A stretch of 64,000 bases of DNA from Geosiphon pyriformis (lineage: Eukaryota > Glomeromycota > Glomeromycetes > Archaeosporales > Geosiphonaceae). The stretch covers positions 111,718-175,717 of the forward strand of contig JAAOMT010000665.1 in assembly GCA_016748015.1 (NCBI GenBank). Reading direction: 5' to 3'. The notes beneath the pieces are model-generated. The model was not told the DNA's origin, made no database searches, and saw nothing but the letters and a program-made list of their open reading frames with translations. Position numbers and translations under genes: made by a program. This document shows, in pieces, positions 10,640-21,839 of this stretch; position 1 is the first letter of the stretch, and every line of letters begins with the position of its first letter.

Positions 10640-11426
10640 AAATTTCTGTTGAAGTTTGATTTATTGGAATTTTTGTAATAATAAATCTTAAAATTAAATT
10701 TTTATTAAATAATTTTTAATTTTTTAATTTTTTCTAACTTAATAATTTTTAATTATTAATAAACCAAAATTAAGTTTTAGTAATAATAATTACAATAATA
10801 AAAATATAAATAATTATAATTAAAAATTTTCAAAAATTTTTTATATTTTTCTAATAAGTTATTATTTTTAAAGCAGTTTTAAAAAATAAGTTTTGATCTT
10901 ATAATAAATATAAATATAATTTTTAATAGAATTTAAATAGTATTATTAGAAATATAATATAATAATTATAAAAATAAAATAATTTGATGGTTTTTTATAA
11001 AAATATAATTACTTTTTTGAATATTTGTATTAATTAATTAAATTAATTATTTTTTATAATAAATAAATAAAAATTTTAAAATATATTTGTATATTTTTAT
11101 GTAAATTTTTGCTAGTGTATTTGCAAAATTATAAGATAAATAATAATTAATATATTGTTTAAACTTTTTATAAAAGTTTGTTTTTAAGAATTTTAAGTTA
11201 ATTAGTTTTTTTAAACTGTATTAATTCTTTTATTAACTTAAAAATTAAATATAAATTCTACTAAAAAATAGTTAATGATTAAGCTAAAATCTTTTTGAAA
11301 ATTTTTATATAGTAATTTTATAAATTTTAACTAATTTGTTTTTTAAATACTAATTTTGTTATTTTGTTAATTAATTTTAATAGTGTTTCTGTTTTTTATA
11401 AATTATATTTTACCAAAAACACTAAA
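10640..11426 (-). pseudogene. Decayed gypsy leader/gag remnant
   Basis: The last roughly 150 bp before the LTR at 11,427 align base by base with the gag-start and leader of the element at 4,640-4,788. ATTTTATAAATTTTAACT matches ATTTTGCGAATCCTAAAT, and the PBS zone TTTACCAAAAACACTAAAT matches CTCACAAGAAGCACCAAAT. Most differences are transitions. Nothing is translatable. The left part is too eroded to place. Confidence 0.5.
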
Positions 11427-12530
11427 TATTACAAATATTTTTTTAGATTATTTAAATTTTTATAATTTGGTACTTAAATTTAATAATTTTTTAATTTAAT
11501 AATTTTTTAAAAAATTTAATAGTTGAATTTTTTGTATAATAAACAAAAATTCAATAATAATAATAATAAGTAATACTTAATATTTAATTTTTTGGCATAA
11601 TAATTAATTTATTCTGGTATTATTTACTTTTTTAATAAGTAATTTTAATTTTTTAACTATATTTTACACTTTTTTTGATGTTTTTTATCAAACAATTTTT
11701 AATATTATAATTTTAACACTTTTTTTAATTAATTAGTAAACATAAAACAAAATTCAAAAAAATAAAATAAGAAAATAGAAAATTAGTATTTTATTAATAA
11801 CTATAATTAAAAATTATTTTTTTAGTATTATTAATTGTATTAAATTAATACTATTAATATTAATTAAAAAATAATTAAATTTTAATAAAATAAGTATAGA
11901 TTTATAAAATTAAATATTTAGATAATTTAATTTTGAATAAATATTTTACTTTAATTATTAAATTGTTAACTATAAAAGTTATTTAATAAAAATTAAACTA
12001 AATTTGTTTTTTTTTTTTGCTTTTAATATTTTTGATATATATATATATATATTTTTTTATAATACAAAATTTTTAAAAACTTTTTTTTTTATTAAAGTTT
12101 AACAAGTGCAGTTCAATTATTACTTAATATACAGAGTCAAAACTGTGGACTCCAGCTAGATGTAATTCATGCATTTACTACATGTGACTAGTCACTCAAA
12201 CTAATCAAAGCAACACTATGCACTTATATAAACAGATACCATATTAAACAAACTGGAAAAAAACAAACAAGGTCTATAAAAACCAAAACTCACTTCAAAA
12301 GAATCATCAATACCAATTAATCTAACTATGCCATCTGATACACTTTGCTCTGAGCTACAATGCACCAATGGCAATATTTCTAAGTCACTAACCAGAAAAA
12401 TTTTTACAATTTTTTAAATTATTATTAAAATTTTTGGAATTTTTATTAGTATTTTAAAATTTCTAATATTATATGCTTTAATAATTTATATTATATTATT
12501 TATTATTTATATTATATTTTGTCTTTTATT
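11427..12530 (-). repeat. Decayed gypsy LTR (copy LTR3) split by a LINE insertion
   Basis: It starts TATTACAAATATTTTT at 11,427, matching the TGTTACAGGTAATTATTTG start of LTR1. TTTGTATAATAAACAAAAATTC (about 11,530), TTAGTAAACATAAAACAAAA (about 11,730) and the TATATATATA box (about 12,040) follow in LTR1 order. The LINE fragment 12,076-12,396 interrupts it. The LTR sequence resumes with TTTTTGGAATTTTTATT. The far end is not sharply visible; about 12,530 is an estimate. Confidence 0.65.
12066..12406 (-). mobile_element. LINE copy E, 3'-end fragment inserted into LTR3
   Basis: On the minus strand this is the last part of the LINE coding region and the 3' UTR. Landmarks are a GTGACTAGTCACT-type match to the GGCTGGTTACATG end motif, TGCATGAATTACATC and a T/A-rich tail. 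It is flanked by AAAATTTTTA at 12,066-12,075 and 12,397-12,406, a plausible 10-bp target-site duplication, though of low complexity. LTR3 reads through once the fragment and one repeat are removed in thought. Confidence 0.7.
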
Positions 12531-12864
12531 TTTTTTTGTTTTTATTTCATAAATAATAGTGGTAATTTATTTAACAAATTTTTAATAACTAATAATAGTT
12601 TTTTTAATATTATTAAAAATAATATTAAAAAACAAAAAAAGCAGTTAATTTGATTTTTATCTAATTAATTTAATTTTTAAAATCAAATAATTTAATAAAA
12701 TAATTGTTTAAAAATATATCTAAAAATATGAATTTTGGTTTAAAAAAAAAAATCTTTCTCTTGTTGATCTTCTGGTCACAATGAGAGATAAAATATACTG
12801 AAAAGATAAATTTTCTTTATTCTTTTTTCCCCTTATTTTCGTAGTTATTTCTTCTAATATACCT

Positions 12865-14619
12865 TTGTTTGTGAATATAGATCTAGTCAGCTCTTTTGTT
12901 GGTGGGTCAGTGCCTGTTTTGGCTGGGTTGGTGACCTGGTCTGGTGTTAAAACCAAATGGTTGATAAGTGTTCATTCACATAGTGTTTCTTACAAAAAAC
13001 TCAAAAAATCTGCCATTGTTGACAATGTGGTCAAGACTTTGGCTGGCTCTTTAATTCTTATAGATATGGTTACTGACAGTAACAAATCTGCAAAGTCCTA
13101 GAGCAGTGAAGTAAACAGCAAAACAAGTAGCATTAGCAATATATTGGACCTGGAGAACATGAAGAATACAGTTGTAAAAAAGACCAGTTATGCAGATTCC
13201 AATGCCTCAAAAATCAATGATGCTATAGGCAACACCACACCAAGAAAAACTTGTATTAGAACATATGTTTTGGGCAGCAAACTGAAGACTTCTTCTTTCA
13301 ACAATTTGAGTGACGACAATAATAATATATTGACACTTTCAGTTCCTAAATTTTCTGGTGCTAAGCATTTGCTGAATATTGAGTTATGTGTTCTGGATAG
13401 GTGCAATTTCCAGCCAGTCAAATCTTTTGCATTGAATATTGAGCTATCTGCTGTACCTAAAAAGACAAATAGTAATAAGTTAATTGCAATCAAAAAATTT
13501 TTTTATCAAATTGATGGTTTTGGGGGGGCTTCTACTCCCTTAAAATTTCCAGAGATCATTAAATCTTCATTTACTTCTGAAATGAGTTTGAAAAAGGCAA
13601 AAGAATTGATGGTCAGTAAAAAAATTTTAGTTAATGATAATGTTAAGCAGGTAAACAAACATTTGGATTGGAAAATAATTGTTAAGGAGATTCCAATTGA
13701 TCTTCTCAAATTGGCTATGGAATCTGTTTTTTCTAAGTTTGAAAAGATTGTATCAATCAAGATACAATTAATTGGCCTGTGGCAAAAGACTTTAGTAGAG
13801 TTTGAATTATCTAAGATAGCTGATTTAGTTGCTGCTGAATGGTCTGTTCTCATAAGAAAAGATTCTGTTCATATGACAAAAGCAGTTGATGACAAACAAA
13901 CATGGGTATTAAGAGATTAACATTAGACACTGCTGTATACATTATTAGTTGGCACTACTGCTCATAATCTTTCTGGTTTGTTGGCATTCTATGGTAGAAA
14001 AACTTGTTTTGTTGGTTGTAATCTGGCAATGTATGTTCGTGATAGGTGTGCTGTAATTTGTTTTAGTAATGAGACATCCAAATTGGCAGCCATTGGTTTA
14101 CTGCCTGTTTTCAAGAGTGTGAATTTGCACTGGATTAGTCTTTTTCTGGCCTGTTGTGCCAAGTGTAAACAATCTGATCATGTTTCTGAATTTTGTTTAT
14201 TAGATAGGTTTTCTGGTATTTACAGGAAATGGATAGTGACTTCTCAGGATCAGATCTATTTGGCCAATATATATAAAAAAAAACAGACACCCATTGCTCA
14301 TCCAGTTTCTTTTGGTGGTCTCTCTTGGATAAAGATTGTTGGTAGGTCTTCTTTCTCTTCCCTCTCTAGCCAAAATGTTTTGGCAAATGTTGGCTCCTCT
14401 TCGGGGATGAAGCCATTCCTACCAGTTGTAAATAAAATTAATAATAGGTTTGCTGCTCTTGAGTGTAGTCTCATCAGTCTTGTGGAGCAAGTCAGTAAGC
14501 TGGCTAAGAAGTTGGATGCACTTGGGCTAATGATTTCCCAGTCTAGCCCTGGATGTCAGCCATTGGTGACCCCTTCATCACAGGATTATGGGGCAGATGT
14601 AGTGATGAATGAGATTTAA
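12865..14619 (+). pseudogene. LINE ORF1-like region (copy B)
   Basis: One forward frame runs through 12,865-13,098, 13,144-13,917 and 13,978-14,619, split by stops near 13,099 and 13,918. It is Ser/Lys-rich at first. It then holds a segment with FFYQIDGFGGAS, VKEIPIDLLKLAMESVFSKF, VSIKIQLIGLWQKTLVEFE and RDRCAVICFSNE, which has the look of an RRM-like nucleic-acid-binding fold (inference). CCAKCKQSDHVSEFC at about 14,154-14,198 includes a CX2CX4HX4C zinc knuckle. The end is a leucine/valine heptad-like stretch. ORF1 proteins bind the element RNA. Confidence 0.72.
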
Positions 14620-14814
14620 GTGTATCCACTAATGGTAAAACTGTTGTGGGAATGGTGTCTCTCAATGTGTCTTTGGTGTCTAAGCTGGAAGATAACATGA
14701 GGTGTTTAATAGGAACAGTTCTGGGCCTTTCGGCCAAGGTAAACAGTCTTAATGCGAGTTTGGTTTCCTGACCCATTTTTTAATAAGTAGTTTAATTTGA
14801 AAAGTTGCTACTTG

Positions 14815-17800
14815 CAATGTTAAAGGAATGAACAATTCTGTAAAACAGGATGATATTATTTATTGACATAAGGATGTGAACAATTTGATCTCTATTGTTA
14901 CTAAAACTAAGTTAAAGGGTAAAATTCATTTATGGATTATGAATAAGTTTAGTGGTGTCTGGGTTTTCACTTCTGGTTTGAATTCTGGTTATATGGGCTC
15001 TGGTGTTGCAATTATCATGAACGTTTCTTTGGCAAAACACATAAGCAAAGTTTTTGAGATGTCTGGTTGGCTCCTATCTATTAAGTTATTGTTTAAGAAT
15101 AAACTTTCTGTGTCAATTTTGGAGCTTTACATTGGTGCTTCTTTAATGGTTCAGTTCTCTTAGGCTGACAAAATCAACTTTCTCATTGCAAAGGCTGTGA
15201 ACAAATTTTTTTTCATCATTCTTGGTAGAAATTTCAATGAGAACGGTTTGCGCAAATGTGCTAGTTTCAAAAAGTGTCTCAATCTGGGGCTGGTCAACTC
15301 TCTGCTAAGTAGCTTGGTCATGAGAGATCCCACATGGGAAAATTCAATGGGTGTAAAAAAAACAATTGATTATGTATTTGTTTCTCCAAATCTGGTCAAT
15401 ATGATAGTACATTATAATGTTTCAAAAGTTGGTGAACATTTTGATACAGATCACTGGGCTGTTTCAGTGTCCATAGGTTTGGATGGGTTTTTAGATACAC
15501 AGTTGAACTCTATTTACAAGTAAGTGAACAAGAATTGTTGGAAATTTGATGTCAAATGCACAGATGAAATTAAATAGACTGAATTTAAGAATACTACATT
15601 GGCCAATGCTGTGATGTTCTCTAGTGAGTTTGCTGCTGCTGTGAAGTTTTCAGATCTAGATACTATATGGAATGTTGTGTGCAAAGTGATGTGTCTTTTA
15701 GTGAATGAAGTTTTTAAGAAAAAGTGGTTTAAAAAATATAATGGTGTCTTTACCAAGGAATCTTCTAAATTCCATAAGCTTGAAGTTTTGGTGTTAAGGA
15801 TTGCCAAAGTTTTACATGTGAGTGTTAGTGGTGCCTTTGAGTCTTTAATGGACCACTGAGAGTCTTTGAATGCTAATAAGACTTTGTTTGTTCAGGCTCT
15901 GTTGGATTCCAGTATAGATTTTGATCATGTGTGTTTGGTTTTTTTTAAGGTGCAAAAATCATATTGTGCCTCCAAGCTTGTTAAGTCTTTATGGGCTGAG
16001 GAGTCAAAAATTAGGTCAGCTGTTAATAAATGAATGGAAAATTTTGTGGTTGATAAAGATTACATGATTAGAAACATGCTGGAGTGTCCTTTTTGAAAGG
16101 TGGTTTTAGATTATCTGGTGGTTAAAAATGAACTGATTTTGGAGCCCAATCTGGTCAAAGCCAAAGTAGATGTTATAATGGAAGACTGGACTAGAAAGCA
16201 TGAAGTGGTGGAAGACTTTTCTGATGATTGGTCTTATCAATATTAGTCTTTGGATTATGTTTTTGATAATGCTTTTTCGAGTGTGATGTGTTCAGTTGGT
16301 TTTGATGAATTAATTAGTGTGGTATTTGATCTACTTAATGGCAAGGCTGCTGGTTTTTCTGGGGTCTCAAATAAGCTTTGAAAGCATTGCAACAAATTGG
16401 TTATGGATATGCTTTTGATTTTTTTAAATTCTTGTTTGGTCCTTGAGTCAGTGCTAAGTGCTTAAAAGAAAGCCTAAGTCTCAATGATTCCCAAGCCATA
16501 TGAGTGGAAGGGGATTCTTACGAACACCCAACCTATTGCCTTAATTAAGACTGCTTACAAAATTTTTTTTAAGATTCTCTTAGACAGGATTTCTTCGGCA
16601 TACAGCACTTTTGATGTTTTACATAGGGACAATTTCTCAGTTTTAAAGAGTACAATCATGCAGTCTCCAATTCTCACCATTGGTTCAGTTGTTAAGAATG
16701 CATTGGAAAAGAACTATGAGCTCTGATTGGTCTTGCAGGACATACAAAAGGTGTATGATTTGGTTGATTGGGAGCATTTTAGAAAAAACTTATTTAAAAT
16801 AAAAATGTGCAATAAATTTATTAGATTTTTTGGTGGCATTCACAATGATTATGTTAACAGGGTTATAACAGATTTCAGTTTGACAGATGGATATTGGGTG
16901 CATGATAGTTTAGATCAAGGGAAGGTCTTTTCATCTTTTTTTTAACATATATTTTATGATCCTCTTTTGTATGAAGTTAGAAGACAGGAAAGTATATATG
17001 GGTATAGGCTGAACTTTTATTTTATTGCCAGAACTGGTCATGTAGAATCTCAGGCTGGATTGATGTCTTTTTTTGCTGCTGGTGCTTTTGTCAATGACAC
17101 AATATGAGTTAGTAGCAGTCAGACTACAACACAACATATTTTCAATGTTGTTAGTAAGTTTTTTAAGATCAATAATATTTCTATTAATAACAACAAGATA
17201 GTGGTCATTCTTATTAATTGTGGAGTAAGATGTTCTTCTTTGTCAATTAGTGGTTTGCTTATTTCTATTGCCAAGAAAGAGGAGTCTTATTGCTATTTGG
17301 ATATTTTTTTGTCTATGGATGGCTTGTTAAAGCTTAGTTTAACTATAGTGTATTCAGATGTCAGGTTTTTTGTCAATCTTGTACTAAGAAAGATCATTTT
17401 AGATAAGTAGTTCTTATATTTGGTGTTAGCTGTTCTATATCCTATTGTTGGTTACAGGATGCAGTTCAGTTTTGTTCCTATTAGGGTATATAAAAAGTGG
17501 GATGCCCTGGTTTACAAGGTGTTAAAATTAAAATCTGGTCTGCCTTGTGACTTTTCCAGTAATGCATTTTACCATTTTTTTTTGTATGGTTTAAAGTCTT
17601 TTGAGCAAGTCCAGACTGAAAGCAAGGTGGCTTCTGTTGTATGTTTTGTGAACTCTGTTGGGATCTTAAGACATTTGTTTTTACACAGATCTCTTGACTT
17701 GTAGGCTCTGAGTTGGCACCCATTTCATCCTTTGATTTCTCCAGTTCGTATTAAGGTCAACTCTTCTAATAATTTTTTAGCAGATGTAGTTCATATTTTT

Positions 17801-17959
17801 CTTGGTTACAACTTATCTTTGAGTGGTCCGATGGTCAGTTCTTTCCACTTTCAGAATAAAACTTCTATGTTAACTGTTTTTGGTGAGTTTAATTTCTTTA
17901 GATTTTTTCTTTCACTTCGCTGCTATAGCATAGCCTTTGTGGAGCAGCTTTATAGTTAA
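14815..17959 (+). pseudogene. LINE endonuclease and reverse transcriptase (copy B)
   Basis: One frame throughout, with many stops. The endonuclease part is 14,815-15,520: CNVKGMN start, VTKTKL where active APE-type enzymes have ETK (catalytic Glu replaced), GRNFNEN where DFNEN is expected, then IDYVFVS and DTDHWAV. The RT part is about 16,320-17,410: MIPKPYEWKG, TNTQPIALIKT, LVLQDIQKVYDLVDW (motif A), DQGKVFSSFF (motif B) and AFVNDTI (motif C, one of the paired Asp is Asn). It is catalytically dead. RT would copy the element RNA at the nicked target. Confidence 0.8.
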
Positions 17960-18179
17960 AAGGATGCTATTTTTGATTGAAAGATCTTTAAGCATTGGAA
18001 AAGACTAGACCCATGTGGCCCTGTTTTAGAATAATTTAAGCTTTTTGTTGACTTCCTTGGTGGTATAGCTTTTTCTCCTGCTAGTCCTTTCCCTTTGGGT
18101 AGTTGTGAACTTTTAAGTGTTCTGAAGTCTAATGAGTTTAGGCTTGTTTATAAGCAGTTGTTGGATGTTGTAGCTAACA

Positions 18180-19469
18180 CTCTATCTGTATATATGAATA
18201 GATCTCTGAAGAACTTGGGCAATACTGATATGAGTACTGGCATGGCAGTTTTTTTGAGAATGTGAACTTGGATTTGGGAGTTAGGGCTTCTGGTCTGTTG
18301 TTCTTTACTTTAGTAGAGTTGTAGGCTATTGCTTTAGCTCTTAAGTGTGTCCCTTCTTTCAGCTCGGTTTATCTTTTCACAGACAGTCAGGCTGCCTTGG
18401 ATATATGTATATCAGAATTGAGTCTAATACATCCAGATTTTTGGAATTGGTGTTGAGTCAAGCATCAGCATATTGTAAACATTGTTAGGAAAAAAATTTA
18501 AATATCAGTTGGTGCAAGATTAAAAGTTATTTGGGTGTCTTGGATAATGAATATATGGACACTTTTGCTGATGTGGCTTCTCTTTCCCCTTGGTGCCTTC
18601 CTCTTAGCTTGAAAGAATGTTGTATTCTGGTGGAAAATAGTGTTGTTTTTGGGAATTTTAGACATTTTATTCATGAAATTTTTTATTCTATTCATTGTAC
18701 ATACTAGCAGCTTGGTTCTGAATTTGGAGTTTTGGATGGTAGTTTGCTTTCAGATATGAACTGGCCAAGCTTGTTATTGATGTGACATCCCAATTTGCAC
18801 ATGGCTGCTGGTTTCACTAGTGAGTCTACTGTCAGCACTTGTATGTATTTTATGAAGGCTTTGCATCATCAATTGCCAGTTTCTGTTTAGAAGTGTTTAT
18901 ATAATAAGCTTTACTCTAGTGTGTTGTGTCTGTATTGTGAAGATGTTGAGGTCTCAAATCATGCTTTTTCTTGTATGTTTAATAATTCAGCTTATTGTTA
19001 TTTGTTAGATATCCATGCATTTATTTGGTATACACTTTCTGGTCTTTCCATTTTCTCTTCATGTGTATCTTGTTTATTGTTATCTTGTGTTTTAAATGTT
19101 GTAGTGTGTACAGCCCTCTGCAAGGATTTTGTTTTCAAGGATTGGCTTTATAAAGCTGCATCAGTTTTCAGAGATTCCAAAGTTGTGGGTCAGAAAGTTA
19201 TGGACTTTGTACATGACTTCTGTCTTGCTTTTAGGGAGGAAGTTTAATTGGTCCATGCCAAGCATTGTGTTTTCATAGAAAAAAATGGGCTAATACTATT
19301 TGATGAATCAGTTCCAAGGTCAGTTTTAGGGCTGTTTTCATCATTTTTTCCTGGTGTGGTTAAGCTGTTGGGCATTGAAGAGGTGTTTGGTGTAGGGTTT
19401 GGATTTTATAAGTTTTGTTTGTTCTTTTTAGATATTGGAGGGCCTGTTTCTGTTTATATAGATGCTTAG
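18180..19469 (+). pseudogene. LINE RNase H, zinc cluster and C-terminal block (copy B)
   Basis: LSVYMNRSLKNLG has lost the first RNase H Asp (Asn here). A T-run near 18,250 shifts the frame, after which LFTDSQAAL is readable. Later come HMAAGF, YFMKALHHQLP, LCLYCEDVEVSNHAFSC (zinc cluster, about 18,921) and the C-terminal block to the stop at 19,469. The block has one stop at 19,245 where copies A and D have Trp. It is followed by the shared 3' UTR. Confidence 0.75.
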
Positions 19470-20195
19470 TGTTGTCTTGATCAGCTTGAGTGGCTGGTTG
19501 TATATAGAAAATGCATAATTCACACTTAGTTTAGATTAATTATTTGATGTATTGTACTAAGCAATATTTGGATCTCACTCATTAAATGAATAAAAAAAAA
19601 TATATATTTAAAAATATATTTTATTGTATTTTTAAAATTAACAAAAATTAATTAAAAATTAATATTATCTAAAACAGAAAATTTTATCTTATTTATAATT
19701 ATAATAAAATTAAATATTATAATTAATATAATAATATAAACTAAATAAATAATAGTTTTAAAACTCTTTTTTTTGTTGATTTCTAATCACAGCAAAAGTA
19801 TTGAGTAGTCAAAAAATACACCTTTTTTTTTTTTATTTATAGCTATTTCTTTTAATATATATCTTTTTGTTACTATAAAACTGGTAGACTTTTTTGCTAA
19901 TGATTCTAGTTCTGTTTTGGCTAAGTTGGAGTCTTGGTCTGGCTTTAAAAAACAAAAAGCATGTGTTAAAAGTGTTTACTTTTGTGGTTTCTTATACAAA
20001 AAACCTAAAATATCTGGATTTTTCAACAATATGGTGGATTTGTTAGCTGGACTTTTTTTTGTTGATATGTTACAGAATAACAGTAGTAAATAGAGAAGGT
20101 CCTGGAATAGTAAAGTAAATAGTAAGAAAACTAACATAAGTAGAATATCAGATGTCAAAAATATAAAGAACACAGTTGCTGAAAAGACTAGTTAT

Positions 20196-21830
20196 ATGAA
20201 TTCCAATGCTTCAGAAACTGACAATATGATAGATAAAACTACTCTAAAGAAGATAAGAATGAAAATATATATTTTAAGACAACTGCCAAAAGTGTTATCC
20301 TTTAAAAATTTAAGTGACAATAATGCCAAGATGATGCTTTTAGTACCTAGGTTTATGGATTCCAAAAAGTTGTCATGTTCTGATTCATATAGTAAAAAAA
20401 TCAAAAGTTTTAGTTTAAAAAAAGCTTTTATGCTAGACATTGAGCTTTTTGCTGTATCTGGCAAGTCTTCTGATAATAAATTAATAGCATTGAAAAAAAT
20501 TTTCTACAATATTGATGGTTTTGGAAGGGCATCTACTCCCTTAAAATTTTCTGGTATCATTCAATTGACTTTTATATTTGAGTTTAGTTTAGCTAAAGAG
20601 TTGGCTGTCTATAAGAAGATTTTGGTAAATAATAATATAAGAAAATTAAACAGCCACTCGGATTGAATAGTAATCATCAAAAAAATTCTAGTAAATCTTC
20701 TCAAATTGGCTGTTGAGTCAGTTTTTTCTAAATTTAACAAGATTGTATCTATTAAAATGCATTTGATTGGGCTGTGGCAAAAAGCTTTGATTGAGTTTAA
20801 GTTAATGAATATTGTTAATTTGGTTACTTTCAAATGGTTAGTTCTTATAAGTAAAAATTTTGTTTGTGTGGCATTGGTTATCAATAACAAAGAATTGTGG
20901 ATATTAAGAAATTAGCATCAGACTTTATTATATACTCTTTTAGTTGACACAATAGTTCATGATTTCTCAAAATTTGTTAGAATTATATGGTGAAAAAACT
21001 GTTTTATTGGCTGCAATTTTAATTTTTATGTACAAGATAGATGTACAATAGTATGTTTTGTTAATGAGGCATCCAAATTGGCTGCTATTGGTTTTACTTT
21101 AGTGTTTAAGAGTGTGAATTTATAATGGGCTGGATTTTTTTTGGTCTGTTATACTTAGTGTAAACAGTTTGGTCATATTTTTGATGGTTATTTAATAGGT
21201 AGAAATTCTGATGGTTGTAATAAGTAAGTGGTAACTTCTCAGAATTAGGTTTGTTTGGCCAATATTTATAAATAAAAACAAACACTCATTGCTTACTTAG
21301 TTTTTTTTAGTGGTAAAACTTAGGCCCAGATTGCTGGTAGTTCTTTTTTTTATATGGTTTTGTTATTTTTTTTAAGTGCTGGTTTATTTTCAGATGCAAA
21401 ACCCATTTTGATGGTTTCCAATCCTCTTGACAATTCTTGTTTGACTAATTGTTTGGTTTTTTTAGAGTGCTCTTTAAAGCTTTTGGCAGATCAAGTTTCT
21501 GTTATTGTGAAAAAATTAAGTTTTGTTGAATTGGTGCCTCTGGTATTCTCATCTTATGCTTTTTTTTCAGTTACTCTTGTGTTTTTGGCTTCTAATTTGG
21601 ATTTGAATATAACTTTGAATGATATGTTGATGTCATTTACTCCTTTTTTCTCAGTTGTTGCTAATGCAGTTGCTGACTTTAGCTTAAGTAGTTCTAAAAT
21701 TTTAACCACCAAAGTGGGTAATTTGGAATCAAAGATGGTGGCTTTGAAAGTGTTAGTTGGATTAGTTTTGGAGAGGTTGGATCATTTATGCTCTGGTTTA
21801 GATTTATTGGCCTTCTTTTTATCTCAATAA
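20196..21830 (+). pseudogene. LINE ORF1-like region (copy C)
   Basis: Open pieces at 20,196-20,666, 20,706-20,915 and 21,354-21,830 share one frame and align with copy B. Examples are FYNIDGFGRAST for FYQIDGFGGAST, and AVESVFSKFNKIVSIKMHLI for AMESVFSKFEKIVSIKIQLI. The zinc knuckle is damaged: the stretch near 21,150 reads as Cys-x-x-Cys with a stop before it. Confidence 0.65.
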
Positions 21831-21839
21831 GTGATTTGG

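Larger units (their letters stand above)
12755..19590 (+). mobile_element. LINE copy B, nearly full length, inactive
   Basis: The 5' end is set by where copies B and C begin to match (CTCTTGTTGATCTTCTGGTCAC here, CTCTTTTTTTTGTTGATTTC at 19,763). The order is ORF1-like region with zinc knuckle, APE-type endonuclease, reverse transcriptase, RNase H, zinc cluster, C-terminal block, then a 3' UTR ending with an A-rich tail near 19,590. Many stops and a few frame slips disrupt it. Element length is about 6.8 kb. Confidence 0.85.

Noticed and set aside
13188-13853. Two minus-strand ORFs of 101 and 115 codons
   Set aside because: Antisense shadows of the LINE ORF1-like region of copy B, whose plus frame matches copy C.
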